64,000 nucleotides of DNA. Source: Firmicutes bacterium UBA5389 (GTDB taxonomy: Bacteria > Bacillota > DTU025). Position 1 is the first letter of the stretch. The number at the start of each line of letters is the position of its first letter. Location: the NCBI GenBank assembly GCA_002409965.1, contig DHON01000112.1, positions 363 to 64,362 on the forward strand. The letters run 5' to 3'. The notes beneath the pieces were generated by a model. It was not told where the DNA came from. It saw only the letters and a list, made by a program, of their open reading frames with translations, and did no database searches. Both the position numbers and the translations under genes were made by a program. Shown piece by piece: positions 25,707 to 36,754 of this stretch.

Positions 25707-27254
25707 TTGGGCGACAATGACAAGCTCCGCGAACTTGGTGCCCGAAAAGGCAAGGCGCTCAATGGGGGCGGCCCCAAGAGCGTCGAAAAGCAGCATGCTG
25801 CAGGCAAGCTGACTGCCAGAGAGCGGCTCGAACGTCTGTTGGATCCAGGAAGCTTCGCCGAACTTGACATGTTTGTCGAGCACAGGTGCCATGATCTGGG
25901 CATGGCCGAACGGCAACTCCCGGGCGAAGGGGTCGTCACAGGCTGTGGAAGCATAGACGGGCGAAAGGTGTTCGTCTTCGCACAGGACTTCACGGTTATG
26001 GGCGGATCCCTCGGAGAAATGCACGCCAAGAAGATCTGCAAGGTCATGGATCTAGCAGTAAAGGTCGGAGCGCCTTTCATCGGAATCAACGACTCCGGCG
26101 GAGCGCGCATTCAGGAGGGCGTGGACGCGCTCTCGGGCTACGGTCAGATATTCTACAGAAACACCATTTCATCGGGCGTAATCCCGCAGATCTCGGTAAT
26201 CATGGGGCCGTGCGCCGGCGGCGCAGTCTACTCCCCTGCCCTGACCGACTTCGTCTTCATGGTGCAGGGAGCCAACATGTTCATCACCGGTCCGCAGGTA
26301 ATCAAAGCCGTCACAGGCGAGGACGTATCCGCCGACGAACTCGGCGGCGCCGCGACGCACAACCGCACGAGCGGCGTCGCGCACTTCATGTACAGCACCG
26401 AGGACGACTGCTTCCTGGCCATTCGCAAGCTCCTGTCCTACCTCCCGGCGAACAACCTGGAGGATCCTCCGGTTCTGCCCGCTCCCGATGAGGCCAAAGA
26501 TGCTAACCCGAAGATGCGCGAAATCGTGCCGTCCGAATCGAACAGGCCCTATGATATGCGCCATGTAATCGCCGGCTTCGTCGACAATGCCGACTTTTTC
26601 GAGGTGCATCAGCACTTCGCCATGAACATCGTCGTGGGCTTCGCGCGCCTAGGCGGACGCCCGATCGGGATCATCGCCAACCAACCCGCTATGGCGGCGG
26701 GATGCCTCGACATAAACGCATCCGACAAGGCCGCCCGTTTCATCAGGTTCTGCGATGCGTTCAACGTCCCCATAATCAACCTGGTGGACGTGCCAGGATT
26801 TCTGCCCGGCGTCAATCAGGAGACCGGAGGGATAATTCGGCACGGCGCCAAGTTGCTGTACGCCTACTCTGAGGCCACCGTGCCCAAAATAACCCTTATC
26901 GTCCGCAAGGCTTACGGAGGAGCGTATCTCGCCATGTGCAGCCGCGACCTGGGCGCCGACGCCGTGTTCGCGTGGCCCGGTGCCGAAATCGCGGTCATGG
27001 GACCCGACGGCGCAGCCAACATCATATTCCGCCGCGAGATCCAAGCAGCCGAGAACCCAGCAGAAGCCCGCAAGGAGAAGATCGAGGATTACCGCTCCAA
27101 GTTCGCCAACCCTTTTGTCGCGGCGGCGCGCGGGTTCGTAGACGATGTGATCGACCCGGCAGAAACCCGCGTCAGGCTTCTGGGGGCACTGGACATGCTG
27201 TCTACCAAGCGAGAGTCGCGTCCTCCCAGGAAACATGGGAACATCCCGGTGTGA
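25707..27254 (+). CDS. mmdA: Methylmalonyl-CoA decarboxylase alpha subunit (carboxyltransferase)
   Basis: A 515-residue acyl-CoA carboxyltransferase with N and C carboxyltransferase domains. Landmarks are [88 protein letters not shown] and [19 protein letters not shown]. With OadG-, biotin- and OadB-like genes following, it should move CO2 from (S)-methylmalonyl-CoA to biotin on MmdC. TTG 25707 follows GAGGTGAG, an acceptable site; no upstream in-frame start is better. Propionyl-CoA carboxylase beta is the alternative, but no biotin carboxylase gene is present. Confidence 0.92.
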   Translation: MGDNDKLRELGARKGKALNGGGPKSVEKQHAAGKLTARERLERLLDPGSFAELDMFVEHRCHDLGMAERQLPGEGVVTGCGSIDGRKVFVFAQDFTVMGGSLGEMHAKKICKVMDLAVKVGAPFIGINDSGGARIQEGVDALSGYGQIFYRNTISSGVIPQISVIMGPCAGGAVYSPALTDFVFMVQGANMFITGPQVIKAVTGEDVSADELGGAATHNRTSGVAHFMYSTEDDCFLAIRKLLSYLPANNLEDPPVLPAPDEAKDANPKMREIVPSESNRPYDMRHVIAGFVDNADFFEVHQHFAMNIVVGFARLGGRPIGIIANQPAMAAGCLDINASDKAARFIRFCDAFNVPIINLVDVPGFLPGVNQETGGIIRHGAKLLYAYSEATVPKITLIVRKAYGGAYLAMCSRDLGADAVFAWPGAEIAVMGPDGAANIIFRREIQAAENPAEARKEKIEDYRSKFANPFVAAARGFVDDVIDPAETRVRLLGALDMLSTKRESRPPRKHGNIPV

Positions 27255-27269
27255 TGGGAGGCGTATACA

Positions 27270-27644
27270 ATGACCACAGGTGAGAATCTGCTGCTCGGCT
27301 TGCAGACACTGCTCCTCGGCATGGCGGTCACTTTCGTGGGCCTGCTCATACTGCAGGGAGTCATGAAGCTCATGGCCAGGTTCAGTCGGGCAAAGAGGCG
27401 CGATGCCGGCGCTCCCGTAGCGTCAGGCCCTCTTGCGTCCGCCGACGCCCAGGCTGAGCTCCCAATCCGGCACGATGAGGAGATAGCCGCGATATCGGCC
27501 GTCATGGCCATGCTAACAGCCGACGACGAACCGCCCATGCAAGTCAAGTCGGTTAGGCCGGTGGATCCCGCCACGGCCGGCGTATCGAACGTCTGGGGCC
27601 TTGCAGGCCGTCAGGAGATCATGGCGTCTCGCCGCAGAGCGTAG
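27270..27644 (+). CDS. mmdD: OadG/MmdD-type small membrane subunit
   Basis: A 124-residue protein. One membrane helix near the N terminus (LLLGMAVTFVGLLILQGVM) is followed by a charged cytoplasmic tail ending in a family-like HDEEIAAISAVMAM segment and VWGLAGRQEIMASRRR. OadG/MmdD subunits assemble the complex and link MmdA to MmdB. ATG 27270 has GGGAGG eight bases upstream and lies 15 bases after mmdA. Confidence 0.88.
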   Translation: MTTGENLLLGLQTLLLGMAVTFVGLLILQGVMKLMARFSRAKRRDAGAPVASGPLASADAQAELPIRHDEEIAAISAVMAMLTADDEPPMQVKSVRPVDPATAGVSNVWGLAGRQEIMASRRRA

Positions 27645-27697
27645 CAAGTCGCCTGGTAGAGCAATCAGCTTAATCCTGTTTGGAGGAGGACTGCTAA

Positions 27698-28084
<387 letters not shown>

Positions 28085-28098
28085 GGAGGACTCCATCT

Positions 28099-29229
28099 GT
28101 GCAAGAAGCCTTCATAGAGTTGCTGCAAAGCACGGGTTTCTCCGCGATCACAGGGCGCGAACTCGTGATGATCGCTATTTCCCTGACACTGATGTACCTG
28201 GCCATTGAGCGCAAATTCGAACCCTTATTGCTTCTCCCCATCTCCTTCGGCATACTTCTCGCGAACTTGCCGTTGACGGGGTTCATGGACGCCCCCAATG
28301 GCGGCGTAGTGGGCGGGCTGCTCTACTACCTATATCAAGGGGTAAAACTGGGCATATACCCGCCGCTTGTGTTTATGGGAATCGGAGCCATGACCGATTT
28401 CGGCCCGCTAATCGCCAACCCGTCCACCATATTGCTGGGCGGCGCAGCGCAACTCGGAATATTCATAGCTTTCATGGGGGCACTGCTCTTCGGTTACTCG
28501 CCGCAGCAGTCCGCGGCAATAGGGATCATTGGCGGAGCCAATGGCCCGGCGTCGATACTGGTGGCTACTCGGCTCGCGCCTGAGCTGCTCGGCCCGATAG
28601 CCATAGCTGCCTACTCCTACATGGCGCTGGTACCTATCATCCAACCGCCGATCATGCGCGCACTGACTCGCAAAGCTGACCGTCAGATAGTCATGGCCCA
28701 GCTCAGGCCGGTATCGAAGACCGAAAGAATCCTGTTCGCAGTAGTCGTTACAATCCTAGTGGCCCTCATGTTGCCCTCGGCCGCCACCCTCGTCAGCATG
28801 CTGATGCTGGGGAATATCCTGAGGGAATCAGGAGTCGTGGAAAGGCTATCGAAGACAGCGCAGAATGAGCTGATCAACTTGATCACCATTTTCCTAGGAA
28901 CCACACTGGGCGCCACCGCCAAGGCAGAGACGTTTCTGACCCTGCAGACCATCGGCATCATACTCCTCGGCCTGGTGGCCTTCGCGGGGGGCACAGTTGG
29001 CGGACTGCTGCAAGGCAACCTCATGTGCTGGGCTTCACGGGGCAAGATCAACCCGCTGATCGGTTCGGCCGGCGTGTCCGCTGTGCCGATGTCAGCCAGA
29101 GTCGTGCAGGTCGTGGTGCAAGAGGAGAATCCAGGCAACTACCTTCTGATGCATGCCATGGGCCCCAACGTAGCCGGTACCATCGGCTCGGCCATCGTTG
29201 CCGGCGTTCTGCTATCTCGGTTCGGATAA
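28099..29229 (+). CDS. mmdB: Na+-translocating decarboxylase beta subunit
   Basis: A 376-residue integral membrane protein of the OadB/MmdB/GcdB family. It has about nine helices, the conserved GIGAMTDFGPLIANP with the Na+-binding Asp, GGANGPASILVATRLAPELLG, and GSAGVSAVPMSARV in the second half. It decarboxylates carboxybiotin and exports Na+. GTG 28099 has AAGGAGG nine bases upstream and follows mmdC by 14 bases. It ends the operon before a GC-rich hairpin. Confidence 0.95.
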   Translation: MQEAFIELLQSTGFSAITGRELVMIAISLTLMYLAIERKFEPLLLLPISFGILLANLPLTGFMDAPNGGVVGGLLYYLYQGVKLGIYPPLVFMGIGAMTDFGPLIANPSTILLGGAAQLGIFIAFMGALLFGYSPQQSAAIGIIGGANGPASILVATRLAPELLGPIAIAAYSYMALVPIIQPPIMRALTRKADRQIVMAQLRPVSKTERILFAVVVTILVALMLPSAATLVSMLMLGNILRESGVVERLSKTAQNELINLITIFLGTTLGATAKAETFLTLQTIGIILLGLVAFAGGTVGGLLQGNLMCWASRGKINPLIGSAGVSAVPMSARVVQVVVQEENPGNYLLMHAMGPNVAGTIGSAIVAGVLLSRFG

Positions 29230-29236
29230 GCTCCGG

Positions 29237-29272
29237 CCCCCCGGCATCGCCGCTTGCGGCCGCGCCGGGGGG
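29237..29272 (+). terminator. GC-rich hairpin after mmdB
   Basis: CCCCCCGGC (29237-29245) pairs perfectly with GCCGGGGGG (29264-29272), with further pairing inside. Only a short TGTTCTC tail follows, so the terminator is weak by the U-tract rule. Its place 8 bases after the mmdB stop and before a converging gene supports the role, possibly for both directions. Confidence 0.65.
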
Positions 29273-29299
29273 TGTTCTCAGATAATCGTCGTCCAAGTA

Positions 29300-29995
29300 T
29301 CAGGGCTCGCCCAGGGGCCCACCGAAAGCAATACCCACTTCGATGAAGGGGATTCCCATGGTCTTGAGAGGTCCATCAATGGCGTTCTTGAAATTCATTC
29401 CATCAAGCCATCCGATGGGTGCATAGAAGAAAGAGTATCCTCCGGCTATCCGAACATCGGCGAAGGTTGACGCCGGGAACGTGATCGATGCCTGCGGTTG
29501 GGCCATTAGGTACAGCCGCCAAAGCGAAGCGGAGTTGCCGGCGCCCAGAAGCTCATCGAAGTCGGCGATGGCTCCCTGTTTCGTCGTGAGCGTAGCGGCT
29601 CCCCCGCCCAACACGGCACCTATTCCCAGGCTGGCCTTGTCGGAACGCCAGACATTGTACTGGACCAGAACCCCTCCGTATCCGATCTCGAGCGAGGCTG
29701 TTTTTGGGGGTGTACCCTCGCTCGCAGGCGATGTCGCAGATCCGCGTCCGCCAACGCCGCCTATGGACCACTTACCATCGCCTATCTCTCCAACTCCGTA
29801 GCCGCCCCAGACACACATGCCCTTGGGCATTTCGTTGAAGCCCGCCCCAGTCAGTTCCTGATTGAGATCGTCGAGCTTGAGGAAGAGATAGCCGACGGCA
29901 TTTCCGCCTCCGCCTGCCTGCGCAGAGCAGGCGCCTGCCGCCACTAAGGCCGCAAGAACCGCTATCGTACATACGCCCAGTCGCTTGAACCTCAT
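29300..29995 (-). CDS. Exported protein of unknown family, beta-rich
   Basis: A 231-residue protein with a clear signal peptide (MRFKRLG, hydrophobic core, cleavage around ACSAQAG; the Cys is not in a full lipobox). The mature part is Gly-rich with alternating short strands (WGGYGVGEIGDGKWSIGG, LEIGYGGVLVQYNVW, SLGIGAVLGGGAATL), resembling a small beta-barrel or beta-sandwich. I do not recognise the family. ATG 29995 has GGAGGG about 10 bases upstream. It follows the epimerase gene by 19 bases on the same strand, so it may be the last gene of the mutase operon. Confidence 0.65.
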   Translation of the reverse strand: MRFKRLGVCTIAVLAALVAAGACSAQAGGGGNAVGYLFLKLDDLNQELTGAGFNEMPKGMCVWGGYGVGEIGDGKWSIGGVGGRGSATSPASEGTPPKTASLEIGYGGVLVQYNVWRSDKASLGIGAVLGGGAATLTTKQGAIADFDELLGAGNSASLWRLYLMAQPQASITFPASTFADVRIAGGYSFFYAPIGWLDGMNFKNAIDGPLKTMGIPFIEVGIAFGGPLGEP

Positions 29996-30014
29996 ATCCG
30001 GCTGCCCTCCCTTG

Positions 30015-30416
30015 CTATTCGCGTTCGCACAGCTCAACCAGAACACCGCCGGTGGACTTGGGGTGCAGGAATGCGATGCGCGCTCCTCCCGCCCCGTAGC
30101 GAGGTTTCTCGTCGATGAGACGTACTCCCTTCTGCCTCATCCGCTCGAGCGCCTCGTCGATGTCGTCTACTCTGAGTGCGATGTGCTGCATGCCTTGGCC
30201 ACGCTTCTCAATGAACTTGGCGATCGGGCCTTCCGGATCAGTGGACTCCAGGAGTTCGATCTCTGTGTCGCCCACCGGCAGAAACGCCACCCGAACCTTC
30301 TGCTCCTCCACGACCTCCGTGCCGTGCAGCTTGAGCCCCAGCACCTCGGTGTAGATCTTGAGCGCTTCCTCCAGATTGGATACTGCCACGCCAATATGAT
30401 CGACCTTACGGACCAC
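30015..30416 (-). CDS. mce: Methylmalonyl-CoA epimerase
   Basis: A 133-residue glyoxalase-fold protein with two beta-alpha-beta-beta-beta modules. [22 protein letters not shown] carries the first metal His, [17 protein letters not shown] the second, and VLVELCE the terminal Glu. It interconverts (R)- and (S)-methylmalonyl-CoA, linking the mutase to MmdA. GTG 30416 has a GGGGAGGGG site. It lies 28 bases after meaB. Confidence 0.93.
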   Translation of the reverse strand: MVRKVDHIGVAVSNLEEALKIYTEVLGLKLHGTEVVEEQKVRVAFLPVGDTEIELLESTDPEGPIAKFIEKRGQGMQHIALRVDDIDEALERMRQKGVRLIDEKPRYGAGGARIAFLHPKSTGGVLVELCERE

Positions 30417-30444
30417 GACTACCCCTCCCCAGCATAAGCAGATG

Positions 30445-31467
30445 TCAGCTGACTACCAGTTCACGCAGGTCCCGACCGGCAGCATACGGGTCTATCTCCC
30501 TGCGTGCCACCTTCCAGGCCAACCCCTCCGCTGCCCCGAGCGTCCGCGCATCATCGGCAAGCCCCCTCCAGATCAGATCGGACGCGATCTTCATAGTCTC
30601 CGACCTGGCGCGCCGGAATCGCCGCTCGACCAGGGCGTTGTCGGTCACGAGGCACCGCATGTGCGCATCGCACGCTTCGCATACCTCCGCCACGCCTTCG
30701 CCGGATTCAGCCATGGTCTGCAGGATGGGCGGATGCCACGCATTGGCTGCGATGGCAGCGGTCGCCGTGGCCGTGGCAGTCGCCGCAGCCATCGCAGTCG
30801 CCGGCCCATGATGCCCCGAGTACTTGCCGGCCAGATCGAGCGACATGCGTATCTCCGCCACAACTCTCTCCACGCCCGGCCGGTCCTTCTTGTTGACCAC
30901 GAACACGTCGCCGATCTCCATGACGCCGGCCTTGATGACCTGAATATCGTCGCCGAGCCCGGGCACCTGTACAAGAGCCACCGTATCGGCAAGCGATGCG
31001 ATCTCCACCTCTGACTGGCCGACCCCCACAGTCTCAATGACCACGTAATCGTAGCCGGCGGCATCGAGCACATCGACCACGCCCGATGTTGCCCGCGACA
31101 GGCCGCCCAGATGCCCGCGGGTGCCCATGCTTCTGATGAACACGCCGTTGTCCAGCGAGTGGCGCTGCATGCGCAACCTGTCGCCCAAGAGGGCGCCGCC
31201 AGTGAACGGACTAGTGGGATCGACTGCCACAATCCCAACCGTCTTGCCTCGACTCCGGTATTCGGCGGCTATCTTGTCAACGAGCGTGCTCTTGCCGGAT
31301 CCAGGCGGGCCGGTAATGCCGATCACGTGGGCTCTGCCTGTGCGCGGGTATATCGCTGCGTACACATCCTCGAACCCAGCACGCCGGTCTTCTACGATGG
31401 ATATGAGCCGAGAAACTGCGCGGACCTCGCGTGATAGCGCCCGGCTCACGATCTCCTGCCAATCCAT
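30445..31467 (-). CDS. meaB: Methylmalonyl-CoA mutase-associated GTPase MeaB
   Basis: A 340-residue G3E-type GTPase. It has [17 protein letters not shown] (P loop), [16 protein letters not shown] (switch), [24 protein letters not shown] and VNKKDRPG (base recognition). It protects and reloads adenosylcobalamin in methylmalonyl-CoA mutase. A 20-residue, nearly pure Ala/Thr insertion ([20 protein letters not shown], near 226-245) breaks the helical region after the G domain and comes from GCC/GTC-type repeat DNA around 30760-30800. ATG 31467 is nine bases after the cobalamin-binding subunit stop. Confidence 0.94.
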   Translation of the reverse strand: MDWQEIVSRALSREVRAVSRLISIVEDRRAGFEDVYAAIYPRTGRAHVIGITGPPGSGKSTLVDKIAAEYRSRGKTVGIVAVDPTSPFTGGALLGDRLRMQRHSLDNGVFIRSMGTRGHLGGLSRATSGVVDVLDAAGYDYVVIETVGVGQSEVEIASLADTVALVQVPGLGDDIQVIKAGVMEIGDVFVVNKKDRPGVERVVAEIRMSLDLAGKYSGHHGPATAMAAATATATATAAIAANAWHPPILQTMAESGEGVAEVCEACDAHMRCLVTDNALVERRFRRARSETMKIASDLIWRGLADDARTLGAAEGLAWKVARREIDPYAAGRDLRELVVS

Positions 31468-31475
31468 GTCGATGC

Positions 31476-31880
31476 CTACCTCTTGATGTTCTCACGTATG
31501 AACTTGACTGTATCGCCAGTCGAGGTCCCGGGGGTGAAAACCGCTGCTATGCCGCACTCCTGGAGGCCGGGAATATCCTCATCGGGTATGATCCCGCCGC
31601 CAACCACCAGCACATCGTCGGCTCCCCGTTCGCGCAGCAGTTGCGTCACTCTGGGGAACAAGTAGTTGTGGGCCCCCGAGAGAATGGACATGGCTACGAC
31701 ATCCACGTCCTCCTGAATGGCAGCCGCCACAATCTGCTCCGGCGTCTGCCGAAGCCCTGTGTATATCACTTCCATGCCAGCGTCGCGCAGGGCGCGCGCG
31801 ACTACCTTCGCGCCCCGGTCATGCCCGTCAAGGCCGGGCTTGGCGACGAGGACTCTGATCTTCCTGCCCTCATCCATCAT
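31476..31880 (-). CDS. mcmB: Methylmalonyl-CoA mutase, cobalamin-binding subunit
   Basis: A 134-residue B12-binding domain. [25 protein letters not shown] contains the DGHDRG base-off His motif; [15 protein letters not shown] and [15 protein letters not shown] complete the Rossmann-like B12 fold. It is encoded apart from the catalytic subunit, as in archaea and many Firmicutes. ATG 31880 (or the next codon, also ATG) has GGGGGAG upstream; longer translation would overlap the mutase large subunit and is not conserved. It partners the 31897-33564 product. Confidence 0.93.
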   Translation of the reverse strand: MMDEGRKIRVLVAKPGLDGHDRGAKVVARALRDAGMEVIYTGLRQTPEQIVAAAIQEDVDVVAMSILSGAHNYLFPRVTQLLRERGADDVLVVGGGIIPDEDIPGLQECGIAAVFTPGTSTGDTVKFIRENIKR

Positions 31881-31896
31881 GTCGCTCTCCCCCTTC

Positions 31897-33564
31897 CTAG
31901 TAGGCCACCGTGGGCTTGTACTCGCCGAATACATCGCGCAAAACGCCGCACATCTCGCCAAGCGTGGCGTATGCCCTCACAGCGTCCAGAATGTGCGGCA
32001 TCAGATTGTCGGACCCCTCCGCCGCTCGCTTGAGCGCCGCAAGACTCGCCTCAACGGTTGCACCGTCCCGCTTTGCCCTCAGTTCCTCCAGTTTCCTGCA
32101 CTGCAGGTCTCCCACGGCCGGGTCGACCTTGAGAAGGCCGCTTGGCCGCTCCTCTTCTATTTGGAAATCGTTGAGCCCCACTATTTTTCGCTGGCCCGAC
32201 TCTATTTCCATCTGGTAACGGTACGCGCTCTCCTCGATCTCGGCCTGGATGAACCCGCGTTCGATGGCTGCCGGGGCGCCGCCGATCTCGTCGATCCTCT
32301 GGATGTAGTCCGCCGCTTTCTGCTCGATCTCGTCGGTCAGCGCCTCGATATAGTAGGAACCTGCAAGCGGATCGACAGTGTCGGCTACGCCGCTTTCATA
32401 CGCGATGATCTGCTGGGTTCTGAGAGCGATGCGCACCGAATCCTGCGATGGAAGCGCCAGCGCCTCATCGCGGGAGTTGGTGTGGAGCGACTGGGTGCTT
32501 CCAAGCACCGCCGCGAGCGCCTGCAAAGTCACCCTGACGATGTTGTTGTCGGGCTGCTGAGCCGTGAGTGTGCACCCTGCAGTCTGGGTGTGGAACCGAA
32601 GTTGCATCGACTTGCGATCCTTGGCCCCGAATCTGTCGCGCATGATCCGTGCCCAAAGTCTCCTGGCCGCCCTGAACTTGGCCACTTCCTCAAATAAGTC
32701 GTTGTGGGCGTTGAAGAAGAACGAGAGCCTGGGTCCGAAATCGTCCACGTCTAGGCCTGCATCGATCGCGGCCTTCACATATGCGATTCCATCCGCTAAA
32801 GTGAACGCCACCTCCTGAACTGCAGTGGCCCCGGCTTCCCTGATATGGTAGCCGCTGATGCTGATCGTGTTCCACCTCGGCACGTTCTTGGAGCAGTACT
32901 CGAAGATGTTCGTGATCAGCCTCATAGACTGCTTCGGAGGGTATATGTAGGTACCTCGAGCAGCATATTCCTTGAGGATATCGTTCTGAATCGTGCCGTT
33001 GAGCTTGTCGGCGGGCACGCCCTGCTTCTCGGCGACGGCAATGTACATCGCAAGAAGCATTGAAGCGGGCGCGTTGATCGTCATCGACGTGGAGACCTTG
33101 TTCAGGGGTATACCGTCGAATAGAGTCTCCATGTCGGCCAGGGAATCGATGGCCACGCCCACCTTCCCCACTTCGCCTGCGGAGAGCTCATGATCGGAAT
33201 CGTACCCGATCTGCGTGGGCAGGTCGAACGCCACCGACAGACCGGTCTGCCCCTGCTCCAAAAGGTACTTGTAGCGCCTGTTCGATTCCTCCGCAGTCGC
33301 GAATCCTGCATACTGCCTCATGGTCCAGAATCGACCGCGGTACATCGTGGGCTGGACACCGCGGGTGTACGGGTACTCACCCGGAAAGCCGAGGTCATCG
33401 AGGTAATCGATGCGCTCGACGTCGAGAGGCGTGTACAGCGGTTTGACCTCTATCCCAGAGCTGCCCTCAAACCTCTCTCTGCGCTCAGGGAATCTGGCGC
33501 AAGCCTTCCCATACGTGCCGCTCTTCCAGCGACCATACTCGCCCTTGAGATCCCCCTGGTTCAA
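31897..33564 (-). CDS. mcmA: Methylmalonyl-CoA mutase, catalytic (large) subunit
   Basis: A 555-residue (beta/alpha)8 catalytic domain. [32 protein letters not shown] is the acyl-CoA mutase signature with the active-site Tyr and Arg; [16 protein letters not shown] and [27 protein letters not shown] follow, and the C-terminal B12 domain is missing because it is the separate next gene. It isomerises succinyl-CoA and (R)-methylmalonyl-CoA. The TTG start follows GGAGGG about 10 bases upstream. The substrate pocket text fits methylmalonyl- rather than isobutyryl-CoA, but other acyl-CoA mutases share the fold. Confidence 0.92.
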   Translation of the reverse strand: MNQGDLKGEYGRWKSGTYGKACARFPERRERFEGSSGIEVKPLYTPLDVERIDYLDDLGFPGEYPYTRGVQPTMYRGRFWTMRQYAGFATAEESNRRYKYLLEQGQTGLSVAFDLPTQIGYDSDHELSAGEVGKVGVAIDSLADMETLFDGIPLNKVSTSMTINAPASMLLAMYIAVAEKQGVPADKLNGTIQNDILKEYAARGTYIYPPKQSMRLITNIFEYCSKNVPRWNTISISGYHIREAGATAVQEVAFTLADGIAYVKAAIDAGLDVDDFGPRLSFFFNAHNDLFEEVAKFRAARRLWARIMRDRFGAKDRKSMQLRFHTQTAGCTLTAQQPDNNIVRVTLQALAAVLGSTQSLHTNSRDEALALPSQDSVRIALRTQQIIAYESGVADTVDPLAGSYYIEALTDEIEQKAADYIQRIDEIGGAPAAIERGFIQAEIEESAYRYQMEIESGQRKIVGLNDFQIEEERPSGLLKVDPAVGDLQCRKLEELRAKRDGATVEASLAALKRAAEGSDNLMPHILDAVRAYATLGEMCGVLRDVFGEYKPTVAY

Positions 33565-33678
33565 TGTAGTAATCCCTCCAAATGCAAACGATCCTGTGCA
33601 ATATTCAACACAAACCCGAAATTACCTCTTGTCCACCCTGTGACCGGCTCATCCCTCCTCACCCTTGTGCGCGGCGAT

Positions 33679-35877
33679 TCAATCAAACCGCCTTAGCCTG
33701 AGCGAGTTCGACACCACCGATACAGAACTCGCGGCCATGGCTGCGCCGGCGTATACCGGCGGCATCACGCCGAGGGCGGCCAATGGAATGCCGATGGCAT
33801 TGTAGATGAACGCCCAGAAAAGGTTCTGCTTGATGATCCCGAGCGTGGCTCTTGACAGCCTGATCGCGCTGGGCAGTCTCTGCAATCCCCCCACTATAGT
33901 TATGTCCGCGGCCTCCATCGCGATGTCTGTACCCGTGCTCATGGCGATCCCCACGTCCGCAGTAGCCAGAGCGGGGGCATCGTTGATGCCGTCTCCTACC
34001 ATGGCAACGGCCAGGCCGCGGCGCTTCAGCAGCGCTACATGGTCGGCCTTGGCATTGGGCAGTACCTCGGCCATTACATGATCATCGGGCACTCCCACCT
34101 GGCGCGCGATAGCCGCTGCAGTGCGAGGATTGTCGCCGGTGATCATGTACACCTCGAGCCCCAGTCCGAACAGGTCGGCGACAACCCCGGCGGATTCCGG
34201 GCGGAGTTGATCGGCAATCCCGTACACAGCTGCAATGGCGCCGTCCACCGCCTGGGCAACGGCAGTCTCTCCCCGCTCCTCCATGCGTTCAAGGGAGCTC
34301 ACGGCGCTTGCCCCAAGGCTAACCCCGAGTTCCGACATGAAACTGAGCGTTCCCACGGCCACCTGATGACCGTCTACCTGCGCCAACACTCCCCGACCGG
34401 GCACACTGCGGAAGTCCGTCGGCATGGGCACATCCAGCCTCTGTCGAACGGCCTCCTCCACGATCGCCTTGCCCAGTGGGTGCTCCGATCCCCATTCGGC
34501 AGCTGCAGCCAACCTCAGAGCTTCCCTGGGCCCCAACGACAGAACAGCCCTGTAGCCCACCACTGAAGGCATTCCCCGGGTCAGTGTACCCGTCTTGTCG
34601 AGAATCACTGCGTCGACCCGGCTCAGCCTCTCCAGGTGTTCCCCGCCGCGTATGAGCACTCCAAGTTCAGCCCCGCGCCCCGTGGCGACCATTATCCCCG
34701 TGGGTGTAGCCAGCCCAAGCGCACACGGGCATGCAACCACTAGAACGGAAGCGGCATTCACCAGAGCCTGTGCGACGCCTGCGCCCGCCAGGCGCCAACC
34801 CACGAAAGCAGCCACTGCAATAGCCAGAACTGCCGGGACGAAGTATGAAGCTGCAACATCCGCTAGCCGCTGTATCGGGGCCTTGCTGCCCTGGGCCTGC
34901 TCGACCAAGCGTACTATGTGCGCCAGCGCAGTGTCGGCCCCCACGCGCGTGGCTTGCACCTTGAACATGCCCTGCTGGTTCACTGTTCCCCCGGCGACCA
35001 TATCTCCGGGTTCCTTGTCGACAGGGATACTCTCGCCAGTGAGCATAGACTCGTCTATGGATGTGTGGCCCTCGATGATCTCTCCGTCAACGGGCACGCG
35101 CTCGCCGGGCCTGACGACCACCACTTCGCCGGGGGCGACATCCTCGACCGGCACCGCCGCCTCGCTCTCTCCCCGCATAACCGTGGCTGTGCGCGGGGTC
35201 AGCGATGCCAGCTTGCGTATGGCCTCGCTCGCTCTTCCCTTTGCGCCGCGCTCAAGGTTCTTCCCCAGCAGCACCAGGGTGATCACCACTGCAGCCGCCT
35301 CGTAGTGGACCGCGCCTTCCGCAAAGAACGTGTTGACCACGCTCAAAGCGTAGGCAGTGCCAGTGCCCAGAGCCACAAGCACATCCATATTCGCCCCGCC
35401 GTGCGTCAAGGTCCGATAGGCACTGACGTAGAAGCGCGAACCCGGTAACAGCACAACCGGGGTGGCCAGCACAAACCCGATCACAGGGTTCATCAGGAAC
35501 ATGAGCGAATGAACTCCGGCGAGCTCCGCCACCATGCCGATGACCATCGGAAGACTGAGAGCCGCGCTCAGGTAGAACATGCTCCAATCTCTAGTCATGA
35601 CGGCCTGCCGCATGGCCTCGTCCTCGCGCCGATCCTCCTCGCCCCGGTCGCGGACAAGCTCTTGCGCGCCGTACCCAGCATCCTCCACGATTCTCCGAAT
35701 CTGGCCGATGTCGATAACGTCGGGGTCATACAGCACCCGAGCGGTCCCCGATGCCAAGTTTACATTGGCGTCCATAATCCCGGGTTCCTTCTTGAGCGCG
35801 CGCTCGACGCGCGCGGAGCACGCCGCGCACGACATCCCAGCCACCGCCAGGTCCACTGAATGCGTCTCATCTGTCAT
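33679..35877 (-). CDS. copA: Copper-exporting P1B-type ATPase CopA
   Basis: A 732-residue Cu(I) pump. One N-terminal HMA domain carries [12 protein letters not shown] (Cys 17 and 20), the membrane CPC is at 383-385, DKTGT at 427-431 and SEHP near 470. The last two helices have YNAIGIPLA and [15 protein letters not shown], the Cu(I)-specific YN and MxxSS sites. ATG 35877 is fixed by GGAGG (35886-35890) with 8-base spacing; the Arg-rich reading farther upstream is only the antisense of the divergent gene. It exports Cu(I) from the cytoplasm. No copZ or csoR lies next to it. The divergent Pro/Met/Cys-rich gene may belong to the same response. Confidence 0.96.
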   Translation of the reverse strand: MTDETHSVDLAVAGMSCAACSARVERALKKEPGIMDANVNLASGTARVLYDPDVIDIGQIRRIVEDAGYGAQELVRDRGEEDRREDEAMRQAVMTRDWSMFYLSAALSLPMVIGMVAELAGVHSLMFLMNPVIGFVLATPVVLLPGSRFYVSAYRTLTHGGANMDVLVALGTGTAYALSVVNTFFAEGAVHYEAAAVVITLVLLGKNLERGAKGRASEAIRKLASLTPRTATVMRGESEAAVPVEDVAPGEVVVVRPGERVPVDGEIIEGHTSIDESMLTGESIPVDKEPGDMVAGGTVNQQGMFKVQATRVGADTALAHIVRLVEQAQGSKAPIQRLADVAASYFVPAVLAIAVAAFVGWRLAGAGVAQALVNAASVLVVACPCALGLATPTGIMVATGRGAELGVLIRGGEHLERLSRVDAVILDKTGTLTRGMPSVVGYRAVLSLGPREALRLAAAAEWGSEHPLGKAIVEEAVRQRLDVPMPTDFRSVPGRGVLAQVDGHQVAVGTLSFMSELGVSLGASAVSSLERMEERGETAVAQAVDGAIAAVYGIADQLRPESAGVVADLFGLGLEVYMITGDNPRTAAAIARQVGVPDDHVMAEVLPNAKADHVALLKRRGLAVAMVGDGINDAPALATADVGIAMSTGTDIAMEAADITIVGGLQRLPSAIRLSRATLGIIKQNLFWAFIYNAIGIPLAALGVMPPVYAGAAMAASSVSVVSNSLRLRRFD

Positions 35878-35913
35878 GGGGGTCACCTCCAAGGCACTCG
35901 TCAGCTGCTGCGA

Positions 35914-35936
35914 ATGCCCAGCGTGTAGCTGGGCAT
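35914..35936. promoter_or_regulatory. Palindrome in the copA / Pro-rich protein intergenic region
   Basis: ATGCCCAGC (35914-35922) and GCTGGGCAT (35928-35936) are perfect inverted copies around GTGTA. The GC-rich dyad resembles CsoR-type copper operators in composition and size, and it lies 24 bases upstream of the copA ribosome binding site. It could instead be a hairpin in the copA leader. No regulator gene is adjacent. Confidence 0.5.
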
Positions 35937-36075
35937 GGCGAAGTAGTTGGTCCGACTCGCGCCTCCGCCAAGAGCGGCAGAGCACGGAAGTGCCTGCGGC
36001 ACGAGAACTTGACGGGGACGTCAGCAATATACTGCCATTGAACACGCGAGAACCCACACAACGAGGTGATACCAC

Positions 36076-36696
36076 GTGCTGCCTTCTAACGAATTCCTCA
36101 GCATGGTGCAGGACGCCTACGGAGACGAGATCGAAGGCGTCAACTCCTACAGCAGGATCGCCCAGGTAGCTCCCACAGAATGCCTGAAACGGGCGATCCT
36201 CGAAATCTGCGGCGACGAGTTGCGGCACGCGTCTTTCTTCGGAACCGTTCTCTGCTGTCTGCCGGTGGAGGCGGTCCAGCCAACTCCGACGCCGATGCCA
36301 GCGCCAATCCCGATGCCTTGTCCGATGCCTCCGCCTGACACGATGTGGCCGCCTGCTCAGCCTGCCCCGGTAGCGCCATGTCCGATGCCATGGCCGACGC
36401 CATGTCCGGGATCGGCAATGCCTGTGCCCACCCAGTACCCCACTCCGATGCCCGCGCCATGTCCGATGCCATGGCCGACGCCGATGCCTTGTCCTATGCC
36501 GTGTCCGATGCCTGCGCCAGTGATGCCGGCCCCGTGTCCGCCCTACTACCCGTATCCGCAGCCTCCGTGCCCTACGATGCCAGGACCGTGCCCAATGCCG
36601 CAAGTACCCGAGTTCCCTGAACCTCCGCCCGCGCCTGCGCCTCATCCGCCCGGCGGACCGTGCCTAGGATGCATACCCTCGCGAACTGAGGACTGA
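36076..36696 (+). CDS. Ferritin-like half-domain protein with long Pro/Met/Cys-rich tail
   Basis: A 206-residue protein in two parts. Residues 1-62 form two helices with ferritin/rubrerythrin-like text: [14 protein letters not shown] in helix 1 and [11 protein letters not shown] (ExxH-like) in helix 2, half of a four-helix bundle, so a dimer would be needed to build a di-metal site. Residues 63-206 are a low-complexity tail of PMP, PCP and PMPCPMP-like units, with about 13 Cys and many Met but almost no charge. Met/Cys-rich tails bind soft metals such as Cu(I). GTG 36076 follows GAGGTGAT at good spacing. It is divergent from copA (198-base gap). A spore-coat or surface role, or copper storage, are both possible; none is proven. 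Confidence 0.8.
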   Translation: MLPSNEFLSMVQDAYGDEIEGVNSYSRIAQVAPTECLKRAILEICGDELRHASFFGTVLCCLPVEAVQPTPTPMPAPIPMPCPMPPPDTMWPPAQPAPVAPCPMPWPTPCPGSAMPVPTQYPTPMPAPCPMPWPTPMPCPMPCPMPAPVMPAPCPPYYPYPQPPCPTMPGPCPMPQVPEFPEPPPAPAPHPPGGPCLGCIPSRTED

Positions 36697-36754
36697 CCGT
36701 GCACTGACCCGGGCAAGAGCATGATCGCCCCAGTGCCGAGTCCTCCGGACACTC

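Noticed and set aside
35878..36645. A 256-residue Arg/His-rich N-terminal extension of CopA
   Set aside because: It is antisense to the Pro/Met/Cys-rich gene, whose CCG/ATG repeats give Arg/His on the other strand. CopA has a perfect ribosome binding site at 35886-35890 for ATG 35877, where the HMA domain begins.
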